Shown here: in pieces, positions 1 to 10,541 of the stretch | Numbering within the stretch: the first letter of the stretch is position 1 | How the letters are laid out: the number at the start of each line of letters is the position of its first letter | From: Basidiobolus ranarum | Taxonomy: Eukaryota > Basidiobolomycota > Basidiobolomycetes > Basidiobolales | Assembly (NCBI GenBank): GCA_040143965.1 | Contig: JASJQH010000097.1 | Coordinates: forward strand, 1-30,665 | Reading direction: 5' to 3' | DNA: 30,665 bases | Translations under genes and position numbers: made by a program | The notes under the pieces: model-generated | What the model saw: only the letters and a program-made list of their open reading frames with translations | Told to the model about the DNA's origin: nothing | Database searches by the model: none

Positions 1-91
1 CATCCCCCCCATTTACTCCAAGACAGCATGCTATGGTCACATTGGTCGTGAGGAATTTTCTTGGGAACAACCCAAGGCATTGAACTTGTAA
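1..91 (+). CDS. SAM1: S-adenosylmethionine synthetase, C-terminal end (partial)
   Basis: The window opens inside the last exon of an S-adenosylmethionine synthetase (methionine adenosyltransferase), which makes SAM from methionine and ATP in the cytosol. In the frame starting at base 2 the last 29 residues read IPPIYSKTACYGHIGR, then EEFSWEQPKALNL and a TAA stop at 89-91. The KTACYGHxGR block followed by an E-F-x-W-E-x-P-K-x-L tail is the characteristic C-terminus of eukaryotic SAM synthetases. The rest of the gene lies outside the window, so only the family call can be supported. It converges on the COY1 gene. A possible AATAAA poly(A) signal lies about 120 bases past the stop (210-215). Confidence 0.88.
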   Translation, partial: IPPIYSKTACYGHIGREEFSWEQPKALNL

Positions 92-970
92 AATGTTTGA
101 TATATTTATTATTTTAACTTTCTAAGGACTCTTTACGGACACTTTTCTAAATTCGTTACATTATGGACAATTATTTTACTTTCTTTCGTTACTCTGCCCA
201 GAATCCTCAAATAAATACCAGTTTGTAAGAAACTACCTCAAGCACGCATTCGTGTAGTAAAATCTTTTTTCAGGAATGTATTCGATACTCTCTTTGATGA
301 AATATCTGTTTAAGTAGTTGTTGGAAGTGATTTGGAGAACTAGAAAAATTGGTGGTTTTATTTTATACTTCTGTCAAGAGGTAGGCAAACTAACATGTAG
401 AATATGTTCAGGAAGGTCCCAGGAACATGTGTACAAAGTTTGGGGAGTCTTGGACAAGTTGGAGAAAATCATATAATCAGTGAACTTCCAAGTTGGCAAA
501 AATATTGTAAGTAAATTCCGAGTGAAGATATTGAATAATAACGTAGTAAAATCTGGGTAGCTAGCTATATGACTATGTAGATGCTTAAGCTATGTCATTC
601 TCAACGATATCCAGTTAAAACAGACATTTGAGAAAGGTCATTTTCGTTCTTGAATTAGCCATATATACTTGGTAAATCGTTCCCTTGAACCATCAAGACA
701 CTCAACACATCTGGAAATGCCAAGTTGAAGTTAATGTTCTACTACTAACTTCTATACAGCTATAAGGTACACACTTTATGGTGAACACTCTTGGTTGATC
801 AAGTAACCCTGGTCATACCTACTACAGCCCCAAGTATACTAAATAGATTAGTCTAGTAATAAAAAAATGGTTATAGGTGTGTATTTGGTATTATTTTGAA
901 GCAATACTATGTAAATCAAAATAATCAAGTTGGGTAAGAAAAGACAAATACAGAAGAATAAAAGAGAATT
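92..970. other. Intergenic region between convergent SAM synthetase and COY1 genes
   Basis: About 880 bases of AT-rich DNA with no convincing open reading frame, tRNA-like box or repeat. It should hold the 3' untranslated regions and poly(A) sites of both flanking genes, which point toward each other. An AATAAA at 210-215 is the best candidate poly(A) signal for the SAM synthetase. Confidence 0.6.
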
Positions 971-3900
971 CTAATCTTGGGGTCCTGAAGGAACATATAT
1001 ATCACAATCTTGCCATTGTGACAATTTGTACAAGGTGATTAGTACAATAAAATGAAGCAGGAAAGAATAAATAATCAAAAAGTAGCGTCCATTTTTGTTG
1101 GCTAAAACATGTCGGGCAATATTTAAGGTTGTACGCTCAACCGGGTTAAGTGAGTTGTAGCGACGTGATTCTTCCTAGAAATTAGAAGACAATATCTCAA
1201 TTTTCATGTCATAGAACTAAGAGCAAGCGTTTACAAGTACCTTCTTTTTATAAGCCTGGAATGGATTCATGTTCTCCTCATACATACTCGAGTACCTATC
1301 AGCTACATTATCATTACGAGAGTAAGTATTGTCTACATTGATAACAGTATTCACATTCTGCAGAGATATTAGTTAACAAGTATTGCAATCAGCGAGAAAA
1401 ATGACCGTATTTACTCTCTTTGAAGGGCCATCAGTACGATATGAGCTGATATATTGGATTTTCTCGTAAAGTTTTACGTTATCTTCTCGCAGGGACTCCA
1501 ATTCACCACGTAAATCAGACACAGTTTCGTTAAGTCCTCGTACTTCCTCCTCAAGTTCGAAATTACGTTGACGAAAGCGATCACGTTGACTGGTAAGGAT
1601 AGGAATGATGGAGTTGTCACTGCCCGGATTCAAGAAAGGAGAGGATGGTCGACTATCCTAGATTGGTTGAAGATGCATGAATTTCACCAAATAAACAAAA
1701 GTCAGCGAAAATTAAGAGCAACATACTGTCGACAATGGGTCAGCCATGGAGGACACGCTACGACGGGCGTTGACATTACTCAAGTCTTCCTCCAGTTTTT
1801 TAGTTAAATTTTTCTGATCATTCAATTCTCTTTGAACCTTGGCATAGTCGTCTTGGGCTCGTTTCAGGTCATTATTGGCATCTTGTAAAGTGAGCTGTGG
1901 TGCTTTGATTTAGCAAAAGGAGTAGCGCGTTTTCACGTGAGATCATTTACCTTGATATTGGTCAATTCATTTTCCATCTTTCTGTTTTTGAGCATCAACA
2001 ATTTCTCCAAAGAGCCAGGCTTAGCGTCTCCATTTACTCCATTAGTTTTCTGAGCTTCATCCAACTCATTTGCAAATTCAACGGACTAAATTGGAGTACA
2101 ATAAGAAATAGACATCGCGAACAAGATATCAATATAAGCTAGTTAACCTTCAAAATCTCAAGCTCGTTCTTGATTTGAATATAATCTTTGCGCTCTTTCA
2201 ACTGAGCCTTGAGTTCTTGAACTTCCTTTTCCTAGTAAACGAAGGTTTCAGCATGTTATTCGAATGTTTATAAGGCAGTACGTGGTCGTGGAAGTACCTT
2301 CTCAGTAATTGCATTCTCAAGATTGACTTTACGGTTGGATGAGGCACTTTCGCTTTGAGTAACTGTTTGTCTCAGAGATTCGATTTGCTTTATCAACTTG
2401 GATATTTCACCCTAGAAAGCAATCATTTTTAGGAGAATTCGTATGCATATAATTGTCCATTACATACTAACCTCTTGTTCGGCATATCTACGCTCATATT
2501 CCACTATTCTATTATCCAGAATTATTTTAGATTACCAATCCAACCAAATAAATGACCTATGTGGCGAACAATGATCACTTACCTTTCATCAGTGCCACGT
2601 TCGTCACGAGCTGCCTGAACCTCAGTTTTGAGAACCTCCTACAAATGGGGCCATTAGACAACTTGATCACTAAATGTAAACAACCCAAAAAGTTCCTTTA
2701 CATTTTCACCTTCCAACTCAACAATCTTAGCGCTCGCTCTTTCAAGATCCATAACTACAATGTCGAGCTCCGCAAGCTTCGCAGCGGTTTCCTCGTCTAA
2801 GGAATAACCATGAGTAATCGCCTAGTATGTGAGAGATCGTAACTCTGATACTTACCATTCTTTTGCCCGTGGCCGATGAGTTTCGCTTGAGTATTGTCAT
2901 GAGAACTCTTTAATTGAATGATTTGTTCGTTGGCTTGGTCAAGTTGCTTCTGGAGTTGCATTTCGCTACAAGTACAATGTTTAGGCCAGTTCAAAATTCA
3001 ATGTAACGATAACTTACCGTTCTTTAAAGGTGCTCATCTTAGTGTCGAAAATTTCCTTAATTTCAGCCTCTTTCAGCTCCACTTTTTCAGTGACAACTTC
3101 ATCCATCTACAAAAGAAACTCGAGTAAGCTCCATTGTATGTTCGAAAGATATGACTAATCCAACATTACTTTCTCTTCGAATCTGGCCAGTCTTTGGTTG
3201 AGCAACAGATTCTCTTGCTCTTGTCCACGAAGTCTGGAAATCTCCAAGTTGTTTTCGTTCAACTCATCTTTCAATCGTTTTAGGTCGGATTTCAGAGTTT
3301 TATTCTCAGCGGCTTTAGCAGTTTCTTCCTAAAATTGAAATTTATAATCTTAGTCTTCATCACAAATTCAAGTCAAGTGGGAGGCCATTTAATTACTATT
3401 AAAGCAGAAATCAAAGGAGCCGGATCCGGTACTTCAGCGAAAAGTTTATAAAAGTTCAGAAAGCATCCTTCAGCATATTTCAACCGACGAGTAAGATTAT
3501 CAATCTCCCCTTGGTAGGCTGTAAAACATTTATTTTCGTAAGTTTATTCCTTCTTTTGTAGTTGCATAGAGTGAATCAATGTAACAGTACCAACCTTTAA
3601 GTAAAGTTTTGACTTCACGAGGCTTATCTGGGTCGGGAACCTTTTTAAATTCTAAACGAGCGAGTTAGTCTAAGGATTCCTTCATTCTGAGACTGAAAAA
3701 ACAAACAATTTAGTTACCCCTGGTTTTTTCAGCTAGTTCTCTTCGTGTCGTCGAGGTATCTTTTTGATTATTTACAATTTCTGTTCCTTGGACATCAAGT
3801 TCCGTTTGGAGTTTGCTCAGCCCAACCTCTAGATTGTCAATAAAAATGAGTTATGAGTAGATGAATCGGATAAGAGTTCAAAATGTGTCTATGAGCAATA

Positions 3901-4006
3901 ATTATAGGAAATAAAGGATGAAAGGAAAGGAAAATTAGATTGTCACTCCACCTTCCCAAGATTTAAAAGCTGAGGTTAGACTATCATCAAAAGAAGTACG
4001 CGCCAT
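971..4006 (-). CDS. COY1: CASP/COY1 Golgi coiled-coil membrane protein
   Basis: Golgi tethering protein of the CASP family (CUX1 alternative product; Coy1 in yeast), known to act in intra-Golgi retrograde transport. I model 17 exons (on + coordinates 971-1174, 1241-1357, 1415-1657, 1727-1894, 1951-2085, 2148-2231, 2298-2411, 2472-2508, 2583-2638, 2702-2796, 2856-2965, 3018-3106, 3170-3328, 3397-3518, 3595-3651, 3718-3828, 3952-4006), giving 651 residues against about 680 in human CASP. The start MARTSFDDSLTSAFKSWE is followed by the family blocks YQGEIDNLTRR and AEVPDPAPL, a long coiled coil, the block SIIPILTSQRDRFRQRN, then EDNVKLYEKIQYISSY. The last exon ends in one transmembrane helix (FLIIYSFLLHFIVLITLYKL) and a short lumenal tail, so it is a tail-anchored type. 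Every exon joins in phase, which supports the model. This is by far the most intron-rich gene here. Confidence 0.93.
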
Positions 4007-4691
4007 CTTCCAGATTTCAAAATTGGATTCTTTATAGATTTGCTGCTATCTGATATATTTCTGTTGTAAAAGATGAAGTTTCAAAAACCAAACATACAAT
4101 AACACCAGAACCAAGAGAGTTGGCTTTGAGAAAAGATTGGTATGTAATACTACTTAGTTGAAATTTGACATCATGAACATTTAATTGATTTCAACCTGAT
4201 TTACATATTCACCAGTTAACTTACTAAACTTGGCCGCCGTTTAAATGCTATTTAAATATACCCATTATTGATTGTTTATTCTCAAGTTTGTATACAGACT
4301 CTATTGCCATTCTATCATTCTATACCCTCGATTTTGGGGATATAAAACACAGCCAAGCCTCCTCTTGCAATTACCAATCACCTTACAGGCTCCTCCCTGA
4401 TTTGACTCCTTTTGACAATTATAGTAAACGAATACACAAGAAATAAATTGTTTTAAACACAGATTAAGGATCAATCTATTGTCAAGCAAACTCAGATTCT
4501 AAGATCGTCACTCCTGGTTGTTAAGGAGGAACATGATGAGCCATGCATATTAACAAGTGGATAGGAACGAGGAATGAATATCCAGACTCCTCTCTACTTC
4601 TCTCTTCAAGACAAATACTTTGTCCTTTTATTATTTATTTCCGGCACTACTAGTTGCTCTTACTAACCCAGTTGTCAATTGATTGCCAAAG
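4007..4691. promoter_or_regulatory. Divergent intergenic region between COY1 and septin
   Basis: About 685 bases between two divergently transcribed genes, so it should contain both promoters and 5' untranslated regions. It is AT-rich. The short open frames inside it have no recognisable protein character. No clear TATA element or repeat was singled out. Confidence 0.55.
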
Positions 4692-6233
4692 ATGTCGCAC
4701 GTACGTATATCCACCTGAATTCCATGAACAAACAGCTTACTTGTAGTATTAATAGAGATATGGTGGACGCTGGAAGAATGCCAAGAAAGGCTTGCAGTTT
4801 ACCATTATGGTAGTTGGTATGTTTCTCTCTTAACCCACATTCTTGATGCAAGTTGTTCACCGCAAATCAAACAGGTGCGTCTGGATTAGGACGCACTACA
4901 TTTGTTAATACTCTATGCGAGAAGAAGATATTTCCCAACCGCACGGAATTTGATTCCGAAACAGCTCATATGCCTAAACCAATTCAGATTCGCCCAGTAA
5001 ATGCTGGTAATACTTTCAGATATATATTCTTAGGTAAACAAATAATTTCTAACTCAAAATAGAGCTGGAAGAGGACAGTATGAGGATCGCACTGACCGTT
5101 GTTGATACCCCTGGGTTTGGAGATGGTATCGATAACGAGAACAGGTAGGAAGGAAAGCTAGCTAATTTCATATTCAGTGACACTCATCTTTGCATTGAAC
5201 AGCTTCAAGGAGATTCTTAATTATGTAGAGCAGCGCTATGATATCATTCTCTCTGAAGAATCTAGAATTCGTCGTAACCCCAAGTTCCAAGACAATCGAG
5301 TTCACGCATTAATTTATTTCATTACCCCCACCGGTCATTCGTAAGTGCCAACATTGATTTGCATATATATATTGCCGTCTACGTGGCTAATCTTCGTTAT
5401 AATAGTCTTCGTGAAATGGATATTGAACTAATGAAGAGGCTTGGACCTCGAGTAAACATCATCCCAGTAATTGGAAAGGCGGACAGCCTGACTCCATCGG
5501 AGTTGGCCGCATTTAAAAAACGGGTAATTGTCTCTCTAGCGTCGTAATGAGTAGCAACTAAACCGTTTGCTCCAGGTTATGGAAGACATCGAGTACTATC
5601 GAATTCCTATTTATCACTTTCCTAATGACCCTGACGATGATGAAGAAATGATCTCGGAGAACAACGAACTAAGAGTGAGCCTTCGACTGTTAGCCTATTT
5701 CTGGTTGTTATTAGACTAACAAATTGTGTAGTCACTACTTCCATTTGCAGTTATTGGCTGTGAAGAGGAATTTGTAGTAGATGGAGTTAAAGTTCGTGGC
5801 CGGAGGTATCCTTGGGGGCATGTGGATGGTTTGTACAAGTAAATACTCCGATACATATTTGCTATGTTAACACATCTATGAACCTTAGTTGATAATCCAG
5901 AACACTGCGACTTTGATCGTTTACGCTTTATGCTGCTCAAGTTTGTTTATCTGTATCTATGTCTTTTTGCTTGACTTCTCATTCATTCTCATCTATAGTT
6001 CACACATGACGGACCTTCGAGAGCTCACTCATAATGTTCTGTATGAAAACTACCGCACTGAAAAGCTTAGTCGCATGAGTCCTGATATGCTAGAGTAAGT
6101 TTTGTATAGCTTTTAAAAATCCATTATCTTGTAAATATTGATCAGCAGAACTAGGGAAGGCATAAGATCAAACACCGCTTCCGAGCCAGGCTCTCCAATT
6201 TCCACCAGCTCCCAGCCTCCCTTAAGTCCCTAG
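4692..6233 (+). CDS. CDC11: Septin, Cdc11/AspA class, without C-terminal coiled coil
   Basis: GTP-binding-fold cytoskeletal protein that would assemble with other septins into filaments at division and polarity sites. Eleven exons (4692-4700, 4756-4816, 4875-5006, 5063-5144, 5203-5340, 5406-5523, 5576-5674, 5732-5828, 5889-5940, 5999-6094, 6149-6233) encode 322 residues. The P-loop is GASGLGRT (24-31), with Arg where most GTPases have Lys. DTPGFGDGIDNE is G3 and GKAD the G4 motif. The septin-unique element shows YPWGHVDVDNP and LRELTHNVLYENYRTEKL. The blocks RTTFVNTLC, EESRIRRNP and FITPTGHSLREMDIELMKRL are those of the Cdc11/AspA class. The first coding exon is only three codons (MSH). The protein stops soon after the G domain in a Ser/Pro tail (EPGSPISTSSQPPLSP); no coiled coil follows in the genome. 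Confidence 0.93.
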
Positions 6234-6536
6234 ACCCGGTGTTGTAAGGAAATTGACTCTTCTTAATATTTCTTTACCCATTCTCTACTTTAATCGTATT
6301 ACCACAAGCGCGCTTTATATCTTCTATTGACTGCCTTCTTTCCCCATTACTTCTACTCAAGTTTGTATTGTTAGTAGAGGGAAAAGATGCTTTTTTTCTT
6401 TTTTAATCCAATTCAATAACATTAAACATGCAGAACCAATGAGTCCTTGGCATCGAACTATTTTTCAGTCATTAGAGCCCAGCATTAGTCTCAAGCAATA
6501 GCTACGTTTAGGTTGAAAAGGAATAATTTTAATAAT
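6234..6536. other. Intergenic region between convergent septin and aldo-keto reductase genes
   Basis: About 300 bases holding the two 3' untranslated regions. Nothing resembling an additional coiled-coil exon for the septin is visible here; the sequence is AT-rich with stops in all frames. Confidence 0.6.
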
Positions 6537-7833
6537 CTAACAGATGTCAGTAGGATCCCAACAAAATCTAGTATGCTTCTCTGTGTTCGAAAGACCATCC
6601 AATATCCTCATATCCTGTGCATAACATGAGTTAGTGATATCCTCTATCAATTGCAATACAAGGAATATAAATGAAATGATAACTACATTTTCGCTCAACT
6701 CAAATCCATAAACATCCAGGTTTTTTTGAATTCTATCAGGAGTAACAGACTTCGGTATCACTGCAGCTTTGTGTTGTAAGGCCCACCTCAACAATACTTG
6801 ACCAGGACTTTTGTCATGTTGTTTGGCGATTGTCTCTATCTCTTCTATAACCAAGTCTCCATTGACCAATCTACCTTCACCAAAGCTAGAATAAGCCTGA
6901 ACTTGAATCCCATGCTCTTGACAAAGCTCTACCAACTCTTCTTGATAAAGTAATGGATGCATTTCAAACTGTGCTACCATCGGGATGATTTCACAGTATT
7001 CAAGTATTTCTTTAACATGCTTCACGGTATAATTACTGATCCCTATAGAACGCAATTTTCCTTCCTTGTATAATCTCTCTAGCGCCTTCCAACTACCAAT
7101 TCTATTTTCCAAATTTTTAGGGTCGGAGAGCTGAAGTTTTTGAGTTCTGTCAAGTGTTAACAAAAGTTTAACATGATAGTGTATTCTAAATAACACCAAA
7201 AATATTTACCCTGGCCAATGGATCAAGTAAAGATCTAAGTAATCAAGGTTAAACCGTTCTAAAGAATTTGTTACAGCTAAAAAGAAAAGAAAATTGGTCA
7301 AAAAACAGTTGAAAAATACACAGAATTCTTATTTTTCGTACCTGTATAACACTTTTCATAGCCCTGATCTTTTGGAGCTGAAATACATTTGAAGTTAGTA
7401 GTCAGTCGTTAACCTTAACTGCGCCTTTTATAAGATATATACCTAATTTAGAAGTGATAAACAAGTCTTCTCGCTTCAAATTGAGTTCTTTATCTTCAAG
7501 TAATTCTCTTACTACATCTCCAATAACCCCTTCATTTTTATATACGGTAGCAGAATCTATTCTCAAAAGAAATATTTGCTTCTTAAAACTCAGATTTCGA
7601 AAGATACTTTATGTGTTATGTTTACCTATTAAACGATAACCCACACGTACTGCGTTGGATACTGCTTGCTTGACAAGCTCGGGATCTTTTACTCGATAAG
7701 TACCGACTGATTGAAATTCGGTGAAAACTATTGTTAACAAATAGATATGTATTTAAGGTGCTTAAAGAGTGTGCTACTCACGTCCGATGCTTGGCATTTT
7801 AACCTCATTATGTAGGGAGTAATTTTCCACCAT
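6537..7833 (-). CDS. Aldo-keto reductase (NADPH-dependent oxidoreductase)
   Basis: Single-domain aldo-keto reductase, a TIM-barrel enzyme that reduces carbonyl compounds with NADPH in the cytosol; the substrate cannot be predicted. Seven exons (+ coordinates 6537-6614, 6687-7146, 7210-7276, 7342-7377, 7443-7556, 7626-7706, 7782-7833) give 295 residues, the usual size. The upstream ATG at 7833 is chosen because VENYSLHNEVKMPSIGLGTY restores the family N-terminus; an in-frame ATG also exists at 7797. The catalytic tetrad is complete: D45 and Y50 (GYRLIDSATVY), K81 (ITSKL) and H114 (LIHWPG). IGISNYTVKHV, QFEMHPLL, the coenzyme-binding segment AAVIPKSVTPDRI and the C-terminal RFCWDPT are all present. 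It is divergent from the FA 2-hydroxylase gene. Confidence 0.92.
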
Positions 7834-8513
7834 GACCGGGTTGTATTACAAGAAGGAAATTTTCGTTTAAAATTGAATTTTATCGCTACCATATATCACC
7901 ATGGTATTTACCAAGCACTACACTCATTTTCCTCAATTGGGGATTGCTTAGAAATCGGAGTTGTTTATTTAAAATATAGGAATGCTTTCTAACTCTACAA
8001 GTACCGGTTATCAGAAACCATGTAACCGTACTAAGCGAAAAAAAGATGTACGTTAATGACACCCAAACATTGAGTGTAACAAGCTTGAGATGATTGAAAA
8101 TCAAGTAACGAGCTAACCCTAAGGTTTGGGAAAGCCATCGATAAGATTATTATTAATTCAGTATGAGGTAAATATTTTACCAATATTGCTGTAAATACTC
8201 TGGGTAATATATATACGCCACACGTGAAAGTATCGGCAATTTAATCTCTACGAAGTTCTAGCCTACAACCACTAATTTTGAATGGCTGAATCTAGGACTT
8301 GGTAGGTAAAATTACTAGCTTCATCTTTCAAATGTTGTGACACGTATTTACTCTGATCGACATAAATACCAGCTCGCCATGCTTTGGTACTACTAGGCTC
8401 TATTATTCTTGGCATACCAAGCACTGAGTGAAAATCCTTTAACTTCACGCCTCAGTATATTCTTCGGCCATTAATTTGCTTGACTATCCCTATTATTATC
8501 TCAGCATATCTTG
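7834..8513. promoter_or_regulatory. Divergent promoter region, aldo-keto reductase / fatty acid 2-hydroxylase
   Basis: About 680 bases serving two divergent genes. It contains an AACCCTAA telobox-like motif at 8115-8122 and an AT-rich TAATATATATA stretch near 8205-8216. No coding potential was seen. Confidence 0.55.
8115..8122. promoter_or_regulatory. Telobox-like motif AACCCTAA
   Basis: The octamer AACCCTAA lies between the divergent aldo-keto reductase and fatty acid 2-hydroxylase genes. It matches the telomere-repeat-like element bound by TTAGGG-binding factors such as Tbf1 in fungi; function here is inference. Confidence 0.35.
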
Positions 8514-9554
8514 ATGACCTCTCTCAAGTTTTATACAGCCTCGGAAGTGGCTTCCCATTCGTCCGACAAATCCACCTGGGTGATTTATAAAAATAAAGTC
8601 TATGATGTAACTTCATTTCTCAGCTCTCACCCCGGCGGAGACGAGCTCATCCTTGAATACGCAGGTAAAGACGTAACCGAAGTCCTTGCTGATATCGACA
8701 TTCATGAACATTCCGAAGCAGCCTATGTGATGCTAGAAGATTTATGTATTGGTCAACTGTCCTCGCCACTAAACAACGGGAAAGAGCTCAAAGACGAGCG
8801 GTCCAAGAAGTTTGCAGATATGGATTTGAAAGCCAACACCGACGCCGAGAAAGACTTTTTAAAGCAACATTTTTTGGATTTGAACAAACCCTTGGTTAGT
8901 CAAATTTGGAACAACAACTTCACAAAAGAGTTTTATCTCAAGCAAGTACACTCACCTCGCCACCTTCCCGAACCTGCTATTTTCTTTTCAAATCCTGTGC
9001 TAGAGATGCTAACGCGTACTCCTTGGTATGTGATACCCATCATCTGGTTCCCGATATCCATGTATTTCTTCTCTCGCTCCATACAGATTGTCGCCATTGA
9101 GTGGACGATTACATGCTTTTTCTCTGGTATTCTGCTCTGGACTTTATTAGAATACTGTATCCACAGATTCCTGTTCCACTTGGACGATTCATTACCCAAC
9201 CATCCTAAGGTCTTCATTATCCATTTCCTTCTCCATGGAGTTCATCACTATCTCCCTATGGACAGATTAAGATTGGTAATGCCACCCGTGCTTTCCTTCA
9301 GTCTTGCAGCACCATTGCTTCGCCTGGGTTACTTCTTGTTCAACACCGGAACTGCCGAAGGAGTCATCAGTGGTACACTCTTTGGGTATATGTGCTATGA
9401 TTTGGTCCATTATCACCTTCATCATGCTCGTCCACTTCTTGATTATTTACGTCAGATGAAGACCTTCCATTTAGATCACCACTACAAAGATTATGAAGAG
9501 AACTACGGTATCACTACCATTCTCTGGGATGCTGTCTTCCACACTCTGGTTTGA
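8514..9554 (+). CDS. SCS7: Fatty acid 2-hydroxylase with N-terminal cytochrome b5
   Basis: ER membrane di-iron enzyme that 2-hydroxylates the very-long-chain fatty acid of sphingolipids (Scs7 in yeast, FA2H in animals). One uninterrupted exon of 346 residues. The ATG at 8514 is used; there is no earlier in-frame ATG nearby. Residues about 5-80 form a cytochrome b5 domain with heme ligands H39 (HPGG) and H66 (HEHSE). The hydroxylase half has several hydrophobic segments and the expected histidine clusters: [35 protein letters not shown] and [18 protein letters not shown]. Length and domain order match yeast Scs7 (384 residues). The gene's lack of introns contrasts with the intron-rich genes around it. 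An AATAAA lies about 70 bases past the stop. Confidence 0.95.
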   Translation: MTSLKFYTASEVASHSSDKSTWVIYKNKVYDVTSFLSSHPGGDELILEYAGKDVTEVLADIDIHEHSEAAYVMLEDLCIGQLSSPLNNGKELKDERSKKFADMDLKANTDAEKDFLKQHFLDLNKPLVSQIWNNNFTKEFYLKQVHSPRHLPEPAIFFSNPVLEMLTRTPWYVIPIIWFPISMYFFSRSIQIVAIEWTITCFFSGILLWTLLEYCIHRFLFHLDDSLPNHPKVFIIHFLLHGVHHYLPMDRLRLVMPPVLSFSLAAPLLRLGYFLFNTGTAEGVISGTLFGYMCYDLVHYHLHHARPLLDYLRQMKTFHLDHHYKDYEENYGITTILWDAVFHTLV

Positions 9555-10029
9555 CATGGCCAATGCTAAACATTTTCATTTGTAAATCTCTGATTATTTT
9601 TGTTTGTTAATTTTTTATGGTAATCAATAAAAATTGGTCTATTCTTTTTGGAACCTTCTGATTGATTCACTGTAAAAATCACCGATATCAAGCCCATTTA
9701 AAGAAAATAGCGCCAGGGCTAGACAGTCAGTATGATGCCCAAAGATGATTTCCACTAGATTTGTCGGATGATCTAGCAGACAACAGATGAAGCATGAATA
9801 ATGATGTATATATTCACCGAGAGTAAGGAAGAGCAACAATGGGCATATTCATAGAGTAAGCAAGAATAACAATGGGTATGTGCATATATAGTTTAAAGTG
9901 CAGAGTTTATTTTTTCTGAAGAGATTAAGAAAAACACTCAGCCAGAGGTTTTTATCCCATGATACATAACCGAGGTCATGGCAGTTACGAAGAAAGTCCA
10001 CGTCTCGGAGAATAACATACAGAATAGGC
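9555..10029. other. Intergenic region between convergent FA 2-hydroxylase and eL39 genes
   Basis: About 475 bases. It holds an AATAAA on the plus strand (9626-9631) and one on the minus strand (read from 9911 to 9906, about 120 bases past the eL39 stop). A short open frame on the minus strand around 9639-9839 has no recognisable features and is taken as chance. Confidence 0.55.
9626..9631 (+). terminator. Candidate poly(A) signal AATAAA
   Basis: AATAAA about 70 bases downstream of the fatty acid 2-hydroxylase stop codon, a suitable place for 3' end formation. Confidence 0.45.
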
Positions 10030-10351
10030 TTAAAGACCCAACTTGGTACGACGCCAGTGTCTACGCTTGGCGTTGTATCTGATCTTGTTGTCAGTTCTCA
10101 AACGGATCCAGTGAGGGATGGGTCTGTTTTGCTTTTGCTTCTTACCAAGAATGCGCTTGATCTTGAAGGACTTTTGAGAAGGCTAAAAGGAAACAAGTAA
10201 TTAGGAATTGGGTCGATGAACTCCATCACGATATCAAACGAAGTCGCCTCTGTAAACGAATCTACCGCATAGTAAAGGTTGGCAGAAAGACGTGATAACG
10301 TTATGATATCTGGATGGATGTATGGTTCAGTGTAAGTAGATAGCTTACCAT
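10030..10351 (-). CDS. RPL39: 60S ribosomal protein eL39
   Basis: Small, very basic ribosomal protein that lines the peptide exit tunnel of the 60S subunit. Two exons: 10349-10351 is only the ATG, and 10030-10182 encodes the rest. The spliced product is 51 residues, exactly the family length: [20 protein letters not shown], then [20 protein letters not shown] and [11 protein letters not shown]. The intron (10183-10348) starts with GTAAGC right after the ATG and ends in TTTTAG. Introns very near the start codon are common in fungal ribosomal protein genes. At about 166 nt it is much longer than the usual intron in this window. The start codon lies in a CCATGG palindrome that also supplies the ATG of a divergent small ORF. 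Confidence 0.96.
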
Positions 10352-10541
10352 GGTTAATAATAACGTGCAGCCAAAGAGGAAGAATCCCAAATCCACGATT
10401 TCTCCCAGAGATAAACCAGACCTCGGCAACCCAAAGAAAAAAAATCAGGTGATCTCCATTCTAGATCCCCATGTTCAATCTGCTTTGGTCAATATAATTA
10501 CTTGGGTAAGAAGTCATCCTGATCGCCTCGATAGCAAATAG
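10350..10541 (+). CDS. Small hypothetical ORF divergent from eL39, overlapping its start codon
   Basis: A 63-codon frame from ATG to TAG. The first 35 residues are basic and Lys/Pro/Asn-rich (QPKRKNPKSTISPRDKPD). The second half is more fold-like: ISILDPHVQSALVNIITW, then VRSHPDRLDSK. It shares bases with the eL39 ATG on the opposite strand, so the two coding regions overlap by two bases inside CCATGG. An in-frame stop lies just upstream, and the DNA becomes strongly AT-rich right after the stop. I do not recognise the protein. It may be a small gene, an exon of one, or a chance frame opposite the eL39 leader; chance is quite possible at this length. Confidence 0.22.
   Translation: MVNNNVQPKRKNPKSTISPRDKPDLGNPKKKNQVISILDPHVQSALVNIITWVRSHPDRLDSK

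Noticed and set aside
971-4006. COY1 gene as the homeodomain protein CUX1
   Set aside because: No CUT repeat or homeodomain is present; the C-terminal membrane helix is the CASP form.
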